Below are positions 1-7,494 of a stretch of 11,361 nucleotides of DNA, piece after piece (the stretch's first letter is position 1; each line of letters opens with the position of its first letter). The notes beneath the pieces are model-generated. The model saw nothing but the letters and a program-made list of their open reading frames with translations, made no database searches and was not told the origin of the DNA. Position numbers and translations under genes: made by a program. Source of the stretch: Pseudomonadota bacterium (GTDB taxonomy: Bacteria; BMS3Abin14); contig JAFGWO010000165.1 in assembly GCA_016937135.1 (NCBI GenBank), positions 1 to 11,361 of the forward strand, read 5' to 3'.

Positions 1-644
1 GCAAGCTGCGCCGCCAGCAGCCTGAGGTATTTCCACCCTTCCTCTTCGCCCCAGCTCTGCAGGATGATCTCGACCGCCTCATGCATTGTGCCGGAGGCGT
101 AGGGCAGCGTTGTCACGATGTTGCCTCTGTAGATGGGGTTGAGAAGATCTCCCCAGGTTTTGGGGGGAGGCAGCTTCAGGGTTTTAAGCACCTTTTCGTT
201 ATAAAGGTTGGTGACGATCCAGGGGGCGAAGACTGTCCAAAGGCCATCCTTGTCCTTCGTCTTCATGCCATGCCATTCGAGGGGGATCTCATCCCATCCC
301 TTCGGCTTGTAGGGCACGATCAGGCCTTCGGCCTTTAACACCTCATGGGCCGGTGCCCCGGCGCCAAGGAAGATGTCGGCATCAGGCTTGCCGCCCCAGG
401 CCCTGACCTTGTCCACACAGACGGGCCACCCGCCCGGCATGACGAAAGTGATCTCTACGTCCTTTCCATAGGTTTTCTTGTAGTAGGCTTTGAAACCTTC
501 GTTCAGGCTTCCGGACAGCTCCTTGTAAATGGGACCGACCCACCCGAGCTTGTCGGCGGCCTGGGCCGGCACGGCGAAGGCGGGTAAGAGCAGCAGCACC
601 GTGAGAGCCGCTGCAACGGTTCCCGTGAAGATCTTCCTACTCAT
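1..644 (-). CDS. ABC transporter substrate-binding protein, iron(III) type, C-terminus outside window
   Basis: The minus strand is open from an ATG at 644 to the window edge, giving 214 codons without a stop. The product starts with a typical Sec signal peptide: MSRK, a hydrophobic stretch (VAAALTVLLLLPAFA), then a likely cleavage after VPAQA near residue 29. The mature part has PDADIFLGAG near residues 90-100 and, further on, PPPKTWGDLLNPIYRG followed by a YASGT segment. These match the Fe3+-type periplasmic binding proteins (AfuA/FutA-like, SBP_bac families). Expected role: periplasmic capture of a metal or anionic ligand for an ABC importer whose permease and ATPase would lie beyond the edge. 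A strong GAAAGGAGG sits just before the ATG and overlaps the end of the upstream dehydrogenase gene, so the two are probably co-transcribed. The ligand cannot be told from this sequence; some members of this fold bind phosphonates, thiamine or polyamines instead of iron. Confidence 0.88.
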   Translation of the reverse strand, partial: MSRKIFTGTVAAALTVLLLLPAFAVPAQAADKLGWVGPIYKELSGSLNEGFKAYYKKTYGKDVEITFVMPGGWPVCVDKVRAWGGKPDADIFLGAGAPAHEVLKAEGLIVPYKPKGWDEIPLEWHGMKTKDKDGLWTVFAPWIVTNLYNEKVLKTLKLPPPKTWGDLLNPIYRGNIVTTLPYASGTMHEAVEIILQSWGEEEGWKYLRLLAAQL

Positions 645-658
645 TTTTGGGCCTCCTT

Positions 659-1984
659 TCAGGAAAGCATTTCCAACGTTTCCCGGGCAGCCTCTTCGAG
701 GATGCCCGTGTGGGCGGATAAGTCGAGAACGGTTATCCGGTCCCTGATCATCCGGGCCGACATCGCGCCGAGAAGGAATTCCTCTTCCGGAATATCCAGA
801 GAGGACAGCTTCATGTCGAGGCCAACGCGGTGAAAAAGATCGAGGAAAAAGTCCGGCGTCCTGACTTTGGCAAAAATGTTTTTCAGCTCATCCCAGTTTT
901 CAGGGAGCCTGGTGTCGAATTTGAGGAGGCGGTCCCGTTTGTTGAGGAACTGTTTTTCCACTTCGGGGGCGAGATCTTCCCAGATGTAAGGAATGCGGGC
1001 GGCATCCGCCTCGAATGCCTCCGCGGCGGCAGGTTTCAGGTCTTTGGCTTCGAGATCGGCGAGCCTTCGGTAGCAGGCCGCCGACAGCACGATACCGGTG
1101 CCTACCTGGAGGCCGTGGAGATTCGGTTTTATTCCCGTTATGGCCTCGCGCATGTCCAGAAAGTGGGAAATCAGGTGCTCTCCCCCGGATGCCGGGGCGC
1201 TGGAACCGGCCAGGCTCATGGCGACCCCGGAAAACAGCAGGCCTTCGAACAGTCCCATGACAGCCTGACGATCGCCCTGAAGGATTTTTTCGGGATCGTT
1301 GATGTATCCCGATTCCGCCTCGCTTGCGATGGCGGAAGGCAAAGCGCAATAGGTCCCGCTAAAGAGAAGGGACTCGGCCTGCCAGTCGCGGTCCGAAACA
1401 CTCTTTGCCAGGACATCGCAGAATCCCGCCTGGCGGAGCCGCAAAGGGCTGTTCCGGATGACCTTCGGATCCACATAGATATAGCGGGGGGGCAGGGAAG
1501 GAAGGGTTTTTTTAACGCCATTGATTTTAATGGCCACGATGGAGGACGTGTAGCCGTTCATGGACGGCGCCGTCGGCACCGACCAGAAGGGGACCTCTCT
1601 TTTTTCGGCCACGAACTTCCCCAGGTCGGTCATGGTCCCGCCGCCCACGGCGATGATCAGGCCGCTTCCGCTACTGTAGTTGAAGATCCGGTCGGCGAGT
1701 TCGTCGGTTGAGACCGAGTCCCCGGGGAGTTTTACGAGCCTGAAGGGCACGGAATTATCTTCCAGCAATTCCGCAATCCGGGCCCCCGCCGCCGTGTGGG
1801 TGTTTTCATCATCGATCAGCAGGGCGGGTTTTTCCGTGCATGCCAGGGCGCAGTCCTGCGCGAGGACCGCGTAGGCCTCCTCCGAAGAGAGGATCTCCAT
1901 GGCAGGGGTCTGGTGCTCGTGCCCGCAGGTGCAAAGGGCCTCGCATTTTTTCGAATCGACGATGGGATGCTTCGAAGCGATCAC
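659..1984 (-). CDS. araM: sn-glycerol-1-phosphate dehydrogenase (AraM/EgsA family)
   Basis: The product (441 aa) belongs to the iron-dependent alcohol dehydrogenase/dehydroquinate-synthase-like fold. It would reduce dihydroxyacetone phosphate to sn-glycerol 1-phosphate with NAD(P)H in the cytoplasm. Seen, numbering from the GTG start: the nucleotide-binding GGGTMTDLGKF (114-124), PTAPSMNGYTSS (137-148), GFCDVLAK (187-194), ASGGEHLISHFLDM (265-278) and LHGLQVGTG (289-297). Asp190, His270 and His290 have the spacing of the family's three metal ligands. The N-terminus carries a Cys-rich CEALCTCGHEH segment like that of other bacterial members. An upstream in-frame ATG at 2044 would translate the hairpin of the adjacent repeat and has no evident ribosome site; the GTG at 1984 has TTGAGG six bases before it, so I chose it. 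The gene is 14 bp upstream of the binding-protein gene. Family assignment is firm; substrate is by homology. Confidence 0.88.
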   Translation of the reverse strand: MIASKHPIVDSKKCEALCTCGHEHQTPAMEILSSEEAYAVLAQDCALACTEKPALLIDDENTHTAAGARIAELLEDNSVPFRLVKLPGDSVSTDELADRIFNYSSGSGLIIAVGGGTMTDLGKFVAEKREVPFWSVPTAPSMNGYTSSIVAIKINGVKKTLPSLPPRYIYVDPKVIRNSPLRLRQAGFCDVLAKSVSDRDWQAESLLFSGTYCALPSAIASEAESGYINDPEKILQGDRQAVMGLFEGLLFSGVAMSLAGSSAPASGGEHLISHFLDMREAITGIKPNLHGLQVGTGIVLSAACYRRLADLEAKDLKPAAAEAFEADAARIPYIWEDLAPEVEKQFLNKRDRLLKFDTRLPENWDELKNIFAKVRTPDFFLDLFHRVGLDMKLSSLDIPEEEFLLGAMSARMIRDRITVLDLSAHTGILEEAARETLEMLS

Positions 1985-1999
1985 GTGAAACCTCAAAAT
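1984..1999 (-). promoter_or_regulatory. Ribosome binding site deciding the GTG start of the G1P dehydrogenase
   Basis: Read on the minus strand, TTGAGG is followed by TTTCAC and then GTG. This is a good Shine-Dalgarno with six-base spacing. The longer in-frame start at 2044 lies inside the inverted repeat of copy A and has no such signal. Confidence 0.6.
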
Positions 2000-2010
2000 A
2001 ATTGACAGGG

Positions 2011-2160
2011 CCGCAAAAAGTCCGATGCGGGACTTTTTGCGCAACGGTTAGCGAAAAGTGTCATTTTCGCTTTCCTCACGAATCAAGGACTTACGATGCC
2101 GGTCCTTGATTCAGGCGCCCCACCCGGGGCGGGTTGATGACTTTTTGCGAAGCCATCAAC
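2011..2160 (+). repeat. Intergenic hairpin-rich repeat, copy A
   Basis: This 150-bp stretch is a series of inverted repeats. (1) GCAAAAAGTCC (2013-2023) pairs perfectly with GGACTTTTTGC (2030-2040). (2) GCGAAAA (2051-2057) pairs with TTTTCGC (2064-2070). (3) AATCAAGGAC (2081-2090) pairs with GTCCTTGATT (2102-2111). (4) CGCCCC (2116-2121) pairs with GGGGCG (2126-2131). (5) GTTGATG (2133-2139) pairs with CATCAAC (2154-2160). GACTTTTTGCG occurs twice, at 2031 and near 2139. The same order of hairpins recurs in copies B and C at 7495-7805, in the same orientation. Copy A sits upstream of the dehydrogenase and would be in its 5' leader if the promoter lies beyond it. No open frame or transposase is associated. 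Confidence 0.85.
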
Positions 2161-2439
2161 ACAATCAAAGGTTAACCGGCGGATCCTGATCCGGCCGGGC
2201 ATCCCGGGCAGGCCATCACGAGGGTTCGAAGCATTTAAAGAAAATGGAAAACCCCCTCCTGTTGGCCTCCTTGGAAAAGTGTACCTCTAATTTGGTTGTA
2301 AACAAGCGCAAAGGGCGGGGAGGGCACATTTTCAGGCACTATTCCGGGGCCCTTGAAAATGGTTCGGGATAATTCCCGGAAAATGCGGAGGCCGGATTCC
2401 GGGGGTATACTTAAGCATCTGAAGAAAGGAGGCAAGCAG
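2161..2439. other. Non-coding gap before the cytochrome gene
   Basis: No convincing gene is seen here. The stretch holds a small inverted repeat CGGATC-CT-GATCCG near 2180-2195, and the palindrome CGGGA (2365-2369)/TCCCG (2374-2378) with a TAAT loop. A possible -10 element TATACT (2406-2411) lies about 30 bp before the cytochrome start but lacks a good -35. An in-frame ATG at 2353 would extend the cytochrome by 29 residues, but it has no ribosome site and would put a charged segment before the signal peptide. Confidence 0.4.
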
Positions 2440-2778
2440 ATGGTTGCTGGAAAACTGTTCCTGCCGGTGATTTTGGTTGTCGGGTTGAGCATGGCCGTCG
2501 CGTTGGCGGCCGGACAGACTCCCGCAGAGAGAGGCAAGGTCCTTTTCGACGATCCGGGCTTTGCCGGAGGCACGACCCCCTGCAGCGCCTGCCATCCGGA
2601 CGGGAGAGGTCTGGAAGATTCGGGGGAGAAAAATCAGTTCAATATCGGGGGAAAAACGCAAAACAGTCTCGAGGAAGCGGTCAATTACTGCATCGTGGCG
2701 GCCAATGGAGGCAAGGAAATCCCGGTGGATTCCTCCGGGATGAAAGATATGGTCGCCTACATCAAGTCCCTGCAATGA
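2440..2778 (+). CDS. Small periplasmic monoheme cytochrome c
   Basis: A 112-aa class I-like cytochrome c for electron transfer outside the cytoplasm. The ATG at 2440 follows GAAAGGAGG at good spacing and gives a signal peptide (MVAGKLFLPVILVVGLSMAVALA, cleavage near residue 24). The mature part has ERGKVLFDDPGF, a single heme-binding CSACH near residues 48-52, and a C-terminal helix SGMKDMVAYIKSL, one of whose Met residues is a likely distal heme ligand. The mature protein is about 88 residues, the size of small c5/c553-like cytochromes. It stands alone, ends 41 bp before the convergent DUF4010 gene, and has no neighbour that names its partner. A weak hairpin, GACCGATCTGGTC followed by GATTTT near 2801-2818, may serve as a shared terminator. 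Confidence 0.9.
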   Translation: MVAGKLFLPVILVVGLSMAVALAAGQTPAERGKVLFDDPGFAGGTTPCSACHPDGRGLEDSGEKNQFNIGGKTQNSLEEAVNYCIVAANGGKEIPVDSSGMKDMVAYIKSLQ

Positions 2779-2819
2779 CATGACAGGGAGTCCTGCCCGG
2801 GGACCGATCTGGTCGATTT

Positions 2820-4061
2820 TCAGATCAATAAAAGCAGGGCCGGCAGCGCGAGGAAGGCAAAGCAAAGAACGGTCCAGTTGAACATCCGCCGGGTGCCGAT
2901 GGTCCCCACCATCGCCAGTTTGAATCCCAGATTGGAAATAAAGGCGATGAGGATGCTTCCGGCGGCCAGACTTTCCAGGAGCCTCCCTCCCGCGGCCATG
3001 CGCGCGTTCGAAAGGGTGATGGCGTCCACGTCCGTCAGGCCGGATACCAGAGAAACCATATAAACGCCCTTGCTCCCCAGGTAATCCCTGGCGGCGGCCA
3101 CCGCAAGAAGGATCACACCGTACACTACCCCGAAGAACAGGGCCTGTTTGATCTCCGCCGGGTTTTTTGTTTCGGGCTCCGGGGTTTCCTGAGACCTCGT
3201 CCTTCGCCAGAGGTAGAATACCGGGATCAGGCCGGAAAGAAACATGGCCGTCATGGGAAGGGCCATGTTCCGCAGAAGCCCGGGATGGATGATCCCTATG
3301 AGGAGGGTCATCCGGACGAGGACCGTCGTCGAGGCCAGGGCGACGATCATGGCCCCCATCATTGAGAAATCATGATTTTCGTGGGCCCGGCGGGAAAAAC
3401 AGAGGGTCGTGGCTGTACTCGAAATGGTGCCCCCGAGGATGCCGACCATCGGGCCGCCCCAGTGCTTTTTGCCGAATTTCAGAATGAGGTAGCCTGACAG
3501 ATTGATGGCGCTGACCAGGACAACCATCAGCCAGATGTTGTGGGGGTTCAGGACCTTGTATGGCCCGAACCCGCGGTCCGGCAGTATCGGAAGGATGATG
3601 AAGGCGATGAGGCCGAACTGGAATATGGCGTAGATATCGCGTTCCGAAAGGCTGTGGGTAAAATTATGCAGGATCGATTTGAAATAGAGAATGACCGTCG
3701 TGGCAAGGCTCACGGCCACAGCGGCCACAGTCTGCTCAAACCCCACGAGGGCGCCTATGCCGAAAGCCACCAGCAGCGCCACCCACGTCGTCAGGCCCGG
3801 GGTGGCGTTTTCCCTTGCCATGGTGAAATGGCCGGCGGCCGCCAGAACGATGATCGCGGCCATCCCGGAAGAGATGATCCAGGGATCGGACGCAACCTGG
3901 GAGATCCGGGCGCAGATGCAGCCTAAAAGGGTCACCAGGATGAAGGTGCGCAGGCCCGCCATGTGTTCCTGTCCGCGCTCCCTCTCCAGACCCAGGAGCG
4001 CGCCGAGGAGGATGGCGAGGCCGTAAATCTGCAGGACAGAAAGGACCGAAGTTTCCATCAT
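2820..4061 (-). CDS. MgtC/SapB-DUF4010 multi-pass membrane protein
   Basis: A 413-aa inner-membrane protein with about a dozen hydrophobic segments. The N-terminal third has the MgtC/SapB signature: a hydrophobic helix ILLGALLGLERERG followed by AGLRTFILVTLLG. The rest matches DUF4010, with GGTISSTATTLCFSRRA and, near the C-terminus, VSGLTDVDAITLS and GTRRMFNWTVL. MgtC relatives are linked to Mg2+ limitation and membrane ATPase control; the function of DUF4010 fusions is not established, though transport is plausible. I prefer the tandem ATGs at 4061/4058, preceded by GGGGGGAAG, over the longer start at 4124, which has no ribosome site and would add a polar 21-residue leader. It is divergent from the CBM48 gene, with the intergenic region holding the promoter for that gene. 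Confidence 0.85.
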   Translation of the reverse strand: MMETSVLSVLQIYGLAILLGALLGLERERGQEHMAGLRTFILVTLLGCICARISQVASDPWIISSGMAAIIVLAAAGHFTMARENATPGLTTWVALLVAFGIGALVGFEQTVAAVAVSLATTVILYFKSILHNFTHSLSERDIYAIFQFGLIAFIILPILPDRGFGPYKVLNPHNIWLMVVLVSAINLSGYLILKFGKKHWGGPMVGILGGTISSTATTLCFSRRAHENHDFSMMGAMIVALASTTVLVRMTLLIGIIHPGLLRNMALPMTAMFLSGLIPVFYLWRRTRSQETPEPETKNPAEIKQALFFGVVYGVILLAVAAARDYLGSKGVYMVSLVSGLTDVDAITLSNARMAAGGRLLESLAAGSILIAFISNLGFKLAMVGTIGTRRMFNWTVLCFAFLALPALLLLI

Positions 4062-4117
4062 CTTCCCCCCGCACCGTTCGGCTTGAGATCCTGATTTCCC
4101 ATGACGGACATTAACTG

Positions 4118-4148
4118 TTATCATTTTAGCAGTAAAAGCGGTTATAAT
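4118..4148 (+). promoter_or_regulatory. Probable sigma70-type promoter for the CBM48 gene
   Basis: A perfect -10 hexamer TATAAT (4143-4148) lies about 50 bp before the CBM48 start, in an AT-rich patch (4111-4170) that contrasts with the surrounding GC-rich DNA. The best -35 candidate, TTATCA (4118-4123), is weak and separated by 19 bp. Confidence 0.45.
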
Positions 4149-4196
4149 TTAAATACAAGTTATATGTAATGCGGATTGGTCGGCAGGGAGGTTAAA

Positions 4197-4466
4197 ATGG
4201 CCGCAAATAAGAAGCGCTGCGAATTCAGGATTATGGCGCCGGAAGCGCGGGAAGTTTTTCTGTCCGGAACTTTCAATGGATGGTCCGAGACCCTCGACCC
4301 CATGAAGCCAGACGAGAAGGGGATGTGGAAGAAGATCAAGATGCTAACTCCTGGCCGATATGAATACAAATTCATCGTCGACGGCATGTGGATCCTGGAT
4401 CCCCAGTGCGGGGAAACGGTGGACAACGAGCACGGGACGGGGAACAGCTGCATTTACACGGCCTGA
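4197..4466 (+). CDS. Stand-alone CBM48/AMPK-beta-like glycogen-binding protein
   Basis: An 89-aa cytoplasmic protein made of a single carbohydrate-binding module 48 (isoamylase N-terminal/AMPK-beta glycogen-binding type). Seen: FLSGTFNGWSETLDPMK (21-37), then GMWKKIKMLTPGRYEYKF (42-59) and VDGMWILDP (61-69). Trp29, Lys58, Trp65 and Asn83 fall where AMPK-beta has its sugar-contacting residues, so glycogen binding is plausible. There is no catalytic domain. The ATG at 4197 has GGGAGG five bases before it; an in-frame ATG at 4176 has no such site. It appears monocistronic, with its own promoter and a terminator about 150 bp after the stop. It could be a glycogen adaptor or regulator. The fold is firm, the role unknown. 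Confidence 0.88.
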   Translation: MAANKKRCEFRIMAPEAREVFLSGTFNGWSETLDPMKPDEKGMWKKIKMLTPGRYEYKFIVDGMWILDPQCGETVDNEHGTGNSCIYTA

Positions 4467-4613
4467 GGGAAAGCCCGGGTATAGGGAAGATCAGTCTACC
4501 GGTGCGCAGGATCGCCTTTTCCCTGAATCCATTTCAGGAGGAATCCTTCGCCGGGGGGTGGGGGCCATGTCGTCAGTTTCCCCCTGACCTGGGGACGCAG
4601 GATGGTTATCGTT
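4467..4613 (+). other. Long 3' untranslated region of the CBM48 transcript
   Basis: The terminator sits 147 bases after the CBM48 stop codon. The stretch has no ORF with a credible ribosome site; an ATG at 4567 gives only six codons. It contains a G-run (4551-4565) and a C-run (4580-4584) that could pair. I do not recognise a known riboswitch or RNA family in it. Confidence 0.3.
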
Positions 4614-4642
4614 AAAGACGGCTGAGGATGCCGTCTTTTTTC
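4614..4642 (+). terminator. Rho-independent terminator
   Basis: AAAGACGGC (4614-4622) pairs perfectly with GCCGTCTTT (4630-4638) around a seven-base loop. Six T residues (4636-4641), the first of them within the 3' arm, form the tail. It ends the CBM48 transcript and separates it from the CNNM gene. Confidence 0.85.
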
Positions 4643-4718
4643 TTCCGGCGGTATGGAACCGACACCCGATCAGGGGGCCGTATCACGCTGACCAGGCGTC
4701 CCTTTTCAAGAGGCACGA

Positions 4719-6029
4719 ATGATCTATCTGGAGATTTTTGCCCTTTTCCTTCTGATCCTTCTAAACGGCCTTCTGGCCATGTCCGAGTTCGCCATTGTGT
4801 CCTCGAGGAAAAGCCGCCTTGAATACCTTGAGGGGCAAGGTAATACGGGGGCCCGGTACGCCCTCCGTCTGAAGAGCGACCCAGGCCGGTTCCTTTCCAC
4901 GGTCCAGATCGGCATCACTTTCGTCGGGGTGATCGCCGGGGCTTTCAGCGGAGCCACCCTGGGCCAGAGGCTCGGGTCCTGGCTGAATTCCTTTTCCCTT
5001 TTCTCGCCCTATGGAATCCCCGCCGGCATCGGCGCCACCGTCATTGCCATCACCTATTTTTCTCTGGTTCTGGGGGAAATCGCCCCGAAACGCATTGCCC
5101 TCGCCCATCCGGAGAGTGTGGCATCCTTCGCAGCCAGGTTTATGTGGGTTATGTCCCGGGCCGCCGCTCCCCTGGTTTGGGTGCTCAACGTCTCAAGCGG
5201 GGTGGTCCTGCGTCTGTTTGGCGTTTCCGGGGTCGGGGAGGCCACCGTTACCGAGGATGAGGTCAAGTCCCTGATCGCGGAAGGGACGGCGGCGGGGGGT
5301 TTTGTCCCCCAGGAAAAGGAAATGATCGAGGGTGTTCTGCGTTTAGCCGACCGCCCCGTCAGGCTCATCATGACGCCCCGTTCCAGGATCGTCTGGATTG
5401 ACAGGAAATCCAGCCGTGGGGAGATTCTCGAAACCATCGAATCCAACCGTTTTACCCGTTTTCTCGTCTGCGACCAGACAGTGGATAATCCGGTCGGTTT
5501 TGTAAACACCAGGGATCTCCTTTTCGAGGCCCTGCAGTGCGGGGAAATGACACCCGCCGGCCTGATGATCCCTCTCCTTTGCATCCCGGACGGCACCAAT
5601 ATCCTCCGGCTCCTTTCACGGTTCAGGAAGGAAAAGGTCCACATTGGCCTTGTCGTTGACGAATACGGCGCGACGGAAGGTATCGTTACCCTCACCGATG
5701 TGATCGAAGCGGTTGCCGGGGAGCTTCCGGAAAAAGGGGAAGAGGTTGAGCGCAGGATCATAAAAAGGGGTGAGAGGTCCTGGCTGATCGATGGAACGTC
5801 GCTGACCGATGCGATCAAGGCCGAAACGGGAATCGACCTGGGAGGGGATGTGAAAATGCTTGCAGGCTTTGTTCTGGAACAGCTGGGGCACATCCCCGAG
5901 GCCGGCGCGAGTTTCGAATTCGCGAACGCCCGCTTCGAGGTAGTCGATATGGACGAAAACCGGATCGACAAGGTGCTTGTTGAGGACAAAACTGGTTTTC
6001 CGGAAAAAAATGATCCCGGGGATATCTGA
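4719..6029 (+). CDS. CNNM/CorC-family (hemolysin C-like) membrane protein with CBS pair
   Basis: A 436-aa protein of the UPF0053/CNNM family, with the usual three-part layout. Residues 1 to about 175 form the CNNM (DUF21) transmembrane domain, with helices near 3-25, 60-82 and 99-122 and the conserved LGEIAPKRIAL (118-128). A CBS pair follows at about 215-335, starting at IMTPRSRIVWID (217-228) and ending with VVDEYGATEGIVTLTDV (312-328). A CorC_HlyC C-terminal domain occupies about 345-425. Relatives are implicated in Mg2+ or Co2+ efflux and resistance, and the old haemolysin label is historical. The ATG at 4719 follows AGAGG. Substrate is not determined by the sequence. Confidence 0.92.
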   Translation: MIYLEIFALFLLILLNGLLAMSEFAIVSSRKSRLEYLEGQGNTGARYALRLKSDPGRFLSTVQIGITFVGVIAGAFSGATLGQRLGSWLNSFSLFSPYGIPAGIGATVIAITYFSLVLGEIAPKRIALAHPESVASFAARFMWVMSRAAAPLVWVLNVSSGVVLRLFGVSGVGEATVTEDEVKSLIAEGTAAGGFVPQEKEMIEGVLRLADRPVRLIMTPRSRIVWIDRKSSRGEILETIESNRFTRFLVCDQTVDNPVGFVNTRDLLFEALQCGEMTPAGLMIPLLCIPDGTNILRLLSRFRKEKVHIGLVVDEYGATEGIVTLTDVIEAVAGELPEKGEEVERRIIKRGERSWLIDGTSLTDAIKAETGIDLGGDVKMLAGFVLEQLGHIPEAGASFEFANARFEVVDMDENRIDKVLVEDKTGFPEKNDPGDI

Positions 6030-6131
6030 CCGGTTTACCGGCCAAGCGGTGTCCCATGTTATACTGAATTTGTATCCCGGTTGGGGATGGTGAAGCCGCG
6101 CCGGTTTTGCCTGCTGTGAAAGGAGTGAATG

Positions 6132-7310
6132 ATGCTGCCGCGAAAGATAAAGGACAGGGTTTACTGGCTGGGCGCCGTTGATTGGGACAGGCGCCTTTTC
6201 GATTCCCTTATCCCCCTTCCGGACGGGACGTCTTATAACGCTTACCTGGTAAAGGGAAGCGAAAAGACTGCCTTGCTAGATACGGTGGATCCATCCATGG
6301 CGGAGACCCTGATGACACAATTAGAGGATGTGTCAGAAATTGATTTCATCATCTCCCACCATTCGGAACAGGACCACTCCGGGACAATTCCCATGGTGCT
6401 CGAGTTCTTCCCGGATGCAAAGGTGGTCGCTACCCCGAAGGGCAAGGACATCCTCATCGACCTTCTGAAGATCCACGAGGACGCTTTCCTCACGGTGCAG
6501 GACGGCGAGACCCTGTCCCTCGGCGACAAAACCCTCAGATTCCTTTACACCCCGTGGGTCCACTGGCCCGAAACGATGGTGACCTTGCTGGAAGAGGACG
6601 GCATCCTCTTTAGCTGTGATTTTTTCGGCTCCCACATCGCGGCCAGTGAGCTGTTTATGAGGGACGAAGGACGGGTCTACGAGGCGGCAAAGCGTTATTT
6701 CGCCGAGATCATGATGCCCTTTCGAAATGTGATCTCGAAAAACCTGGAAAAACTGAAAGGGTATGACATCGGGATGATCGCCCCCAGCCACGGACAGATC
6801 CACGAAAAGCCGGAATGGATCATGAACGCTTACGGGGACTGGGTGAACGGGGATCCCCGGAACCTGGCAGTGATCCCTTTCGTGTCCATGCACGGCAGTA
6901 CGAGGGAGATGGTTGATTACCTGACTTCCTCCCTGGTGGGGCACGGGGTGCGCGTCGAGCTGTTCAACCTGCCCGTGACCGATATCGGGAAGCTGGCAAT
7001 GGCCCTGGTTGACGCCGGCACCGTCATCGTTGGGACGCCCACCGTCCTCGCCGGTCCCCATCCCCTTGCGGCCTATGCGACTTTCCTGGCCAACGCGTTG
7101 AGGCCAAAAGCCCGGTTCCTTTCGATTGTCGGGTCCTATGAGTGGGGGGGCAAGACGGTGGAATCCCTCGCCGGGATGATCCCCAACCTCAAGGTGGAGG
7201 TACTAGAGCCCGTCCTGTGCAAAGGGGCCCCCGTGAAAGAAACGTTCGAAGGGTTAGACAGGCTTGCTGAAACGGTGGCCGGGAAGCACCGGGAGAACGG
7301 GTTCGCTTAA
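6132..7310 (+). CDS. fprA: Flavodiiron protein (A-type flavoprotein, FprA-like)
   Basis: A 392-aa (393 from the ATG at 6129) soluble enzyme that reduces O2 to water and/or NO to N2O, protecting anaerobes. The N-terminal metallo-beta-lactamase-like domain (about 1-245) holds the di-iron ligands: HSEQDH (His78, Glu80, Asp82, His83), His145 in WVHWPE, Asp164 in SCDFFG and His221 in PSHGQ (numbering from 6129). This is a complete canonical site with usual spacing. The C-terminal flavodoxin domain (about 246-390) starts with the FMN phosphate loop SMHGSTREM and has [11 protein letters not shown] and GSYEWGG. There is no rubredoxin or flavin reductase domain fused or nearby, so the electron donor is encoded elsewhere. 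AGGAG lies three bases from the first ATG and six from the second; I prefer the second. Confidence 0.95.
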   Translation: MLPRKIKDRVYWLGAVDWDRRLFDSLIPLPDGTSYNAYLVKGSEKTALLDTVDPSMAETLMTQLEDVSEIDFIISHHSEQDHSGTIPMVLEFFPDAKVVATPKGKDILIDLLKIHEDAFLTVQDGETLSLGDKTLRFLYTPWVHWPETMVTLLEEDGILFSCDFFGSHIAASELFMRDEGRVYEAAKRYFAEIMMPFRNVISKNLEKLKGYDIGMIAPSHGQIHEKPEWIMNAYGDWVNGDPRNLAVIPFVSMHGSTREMVDYLTSSLVGHGVRVELFNLPVTDIGKLAMALVDAGTVIVGTPTVLAGPHPLAAYATFLANALRPKARFLSIVGSYEWGGKTVESLAGMIPNLKVEVLEPVLCKGAPVKETFEGLDRLAETVAGKHRENGFA

Positions 7311-7315
7311 AAAAC

Positions 7316-7492
7316 ATGGAAATCCGGATCAAGAGGGTCTATGACCCGCCGGAAGACAGCGGTGGGACCCGGATCCTTGTGGACCGGATCTGGCCCCGGG
7401 GAATGACCAGGGAAAAGGCGCATGCAGATTTCTGGCTGAAGGATGCGGCTCCCGGAACGGCCCTGCGAAAGTGGTTTGGTTGCAGACATTGA
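7316..7492 (+). pseudogene. DUF488 protein gene, truncated after 58 codons
   Basis: An ATG five bases after the flavodiiron stop opens a 58-codon frame whose product starts [19 protein letters not shown] and continues [16 protein letters not shown], then [17 protein letters not shown]. This is the conserved N-terminal half of DUF488 proteins (normally about 115-120 aa), including the VDRxWPRG and LRKWFG motifs. After WFG the family would continue with an H-x-P and a helical half; here the frame reads CRH and stops. The stop is two bases before the start of repeat copy B. No second half is recognisable beyond the repeats. The tight spacing suggests it was once translated together with the flavodiiron gene. 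It is either a dead remnant or a short product of unknown value. Confidence 0.75.
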
Positions 7493-7494
7493 GA

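Noticed and set aside
830..1711. A 293-codon open frame on the plus strand
   Set aside because: It is the antisense shadow of the well-conserved glycerol-1-phosphate dehydrogenase and has no recognisable domain or ribosome site.
2326..2345. Sigma54 promoter (GGCAC followed by GGC) before the cytochrome
   Set aside because: The downstream GC falls one base off the required -24/-12 spacing and the TTGC half is missing.
4467..4613. Riboswitch or SRP-like RNA
   Set aside because: I could not match it to the conserved cores of TPP, c-di-GMP, SAM or guanidine classes or to the SRP RNA tetraloop region; recorded only as an unexplained trailer.
5054..5989. A 311-codon minus-strand frame inside the CNNM gene
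   Set aside because: It is Ser/Arg/Thr/Pro-rich, as expected of an antisense shadow, and the plus-strand protein is unmistakable.
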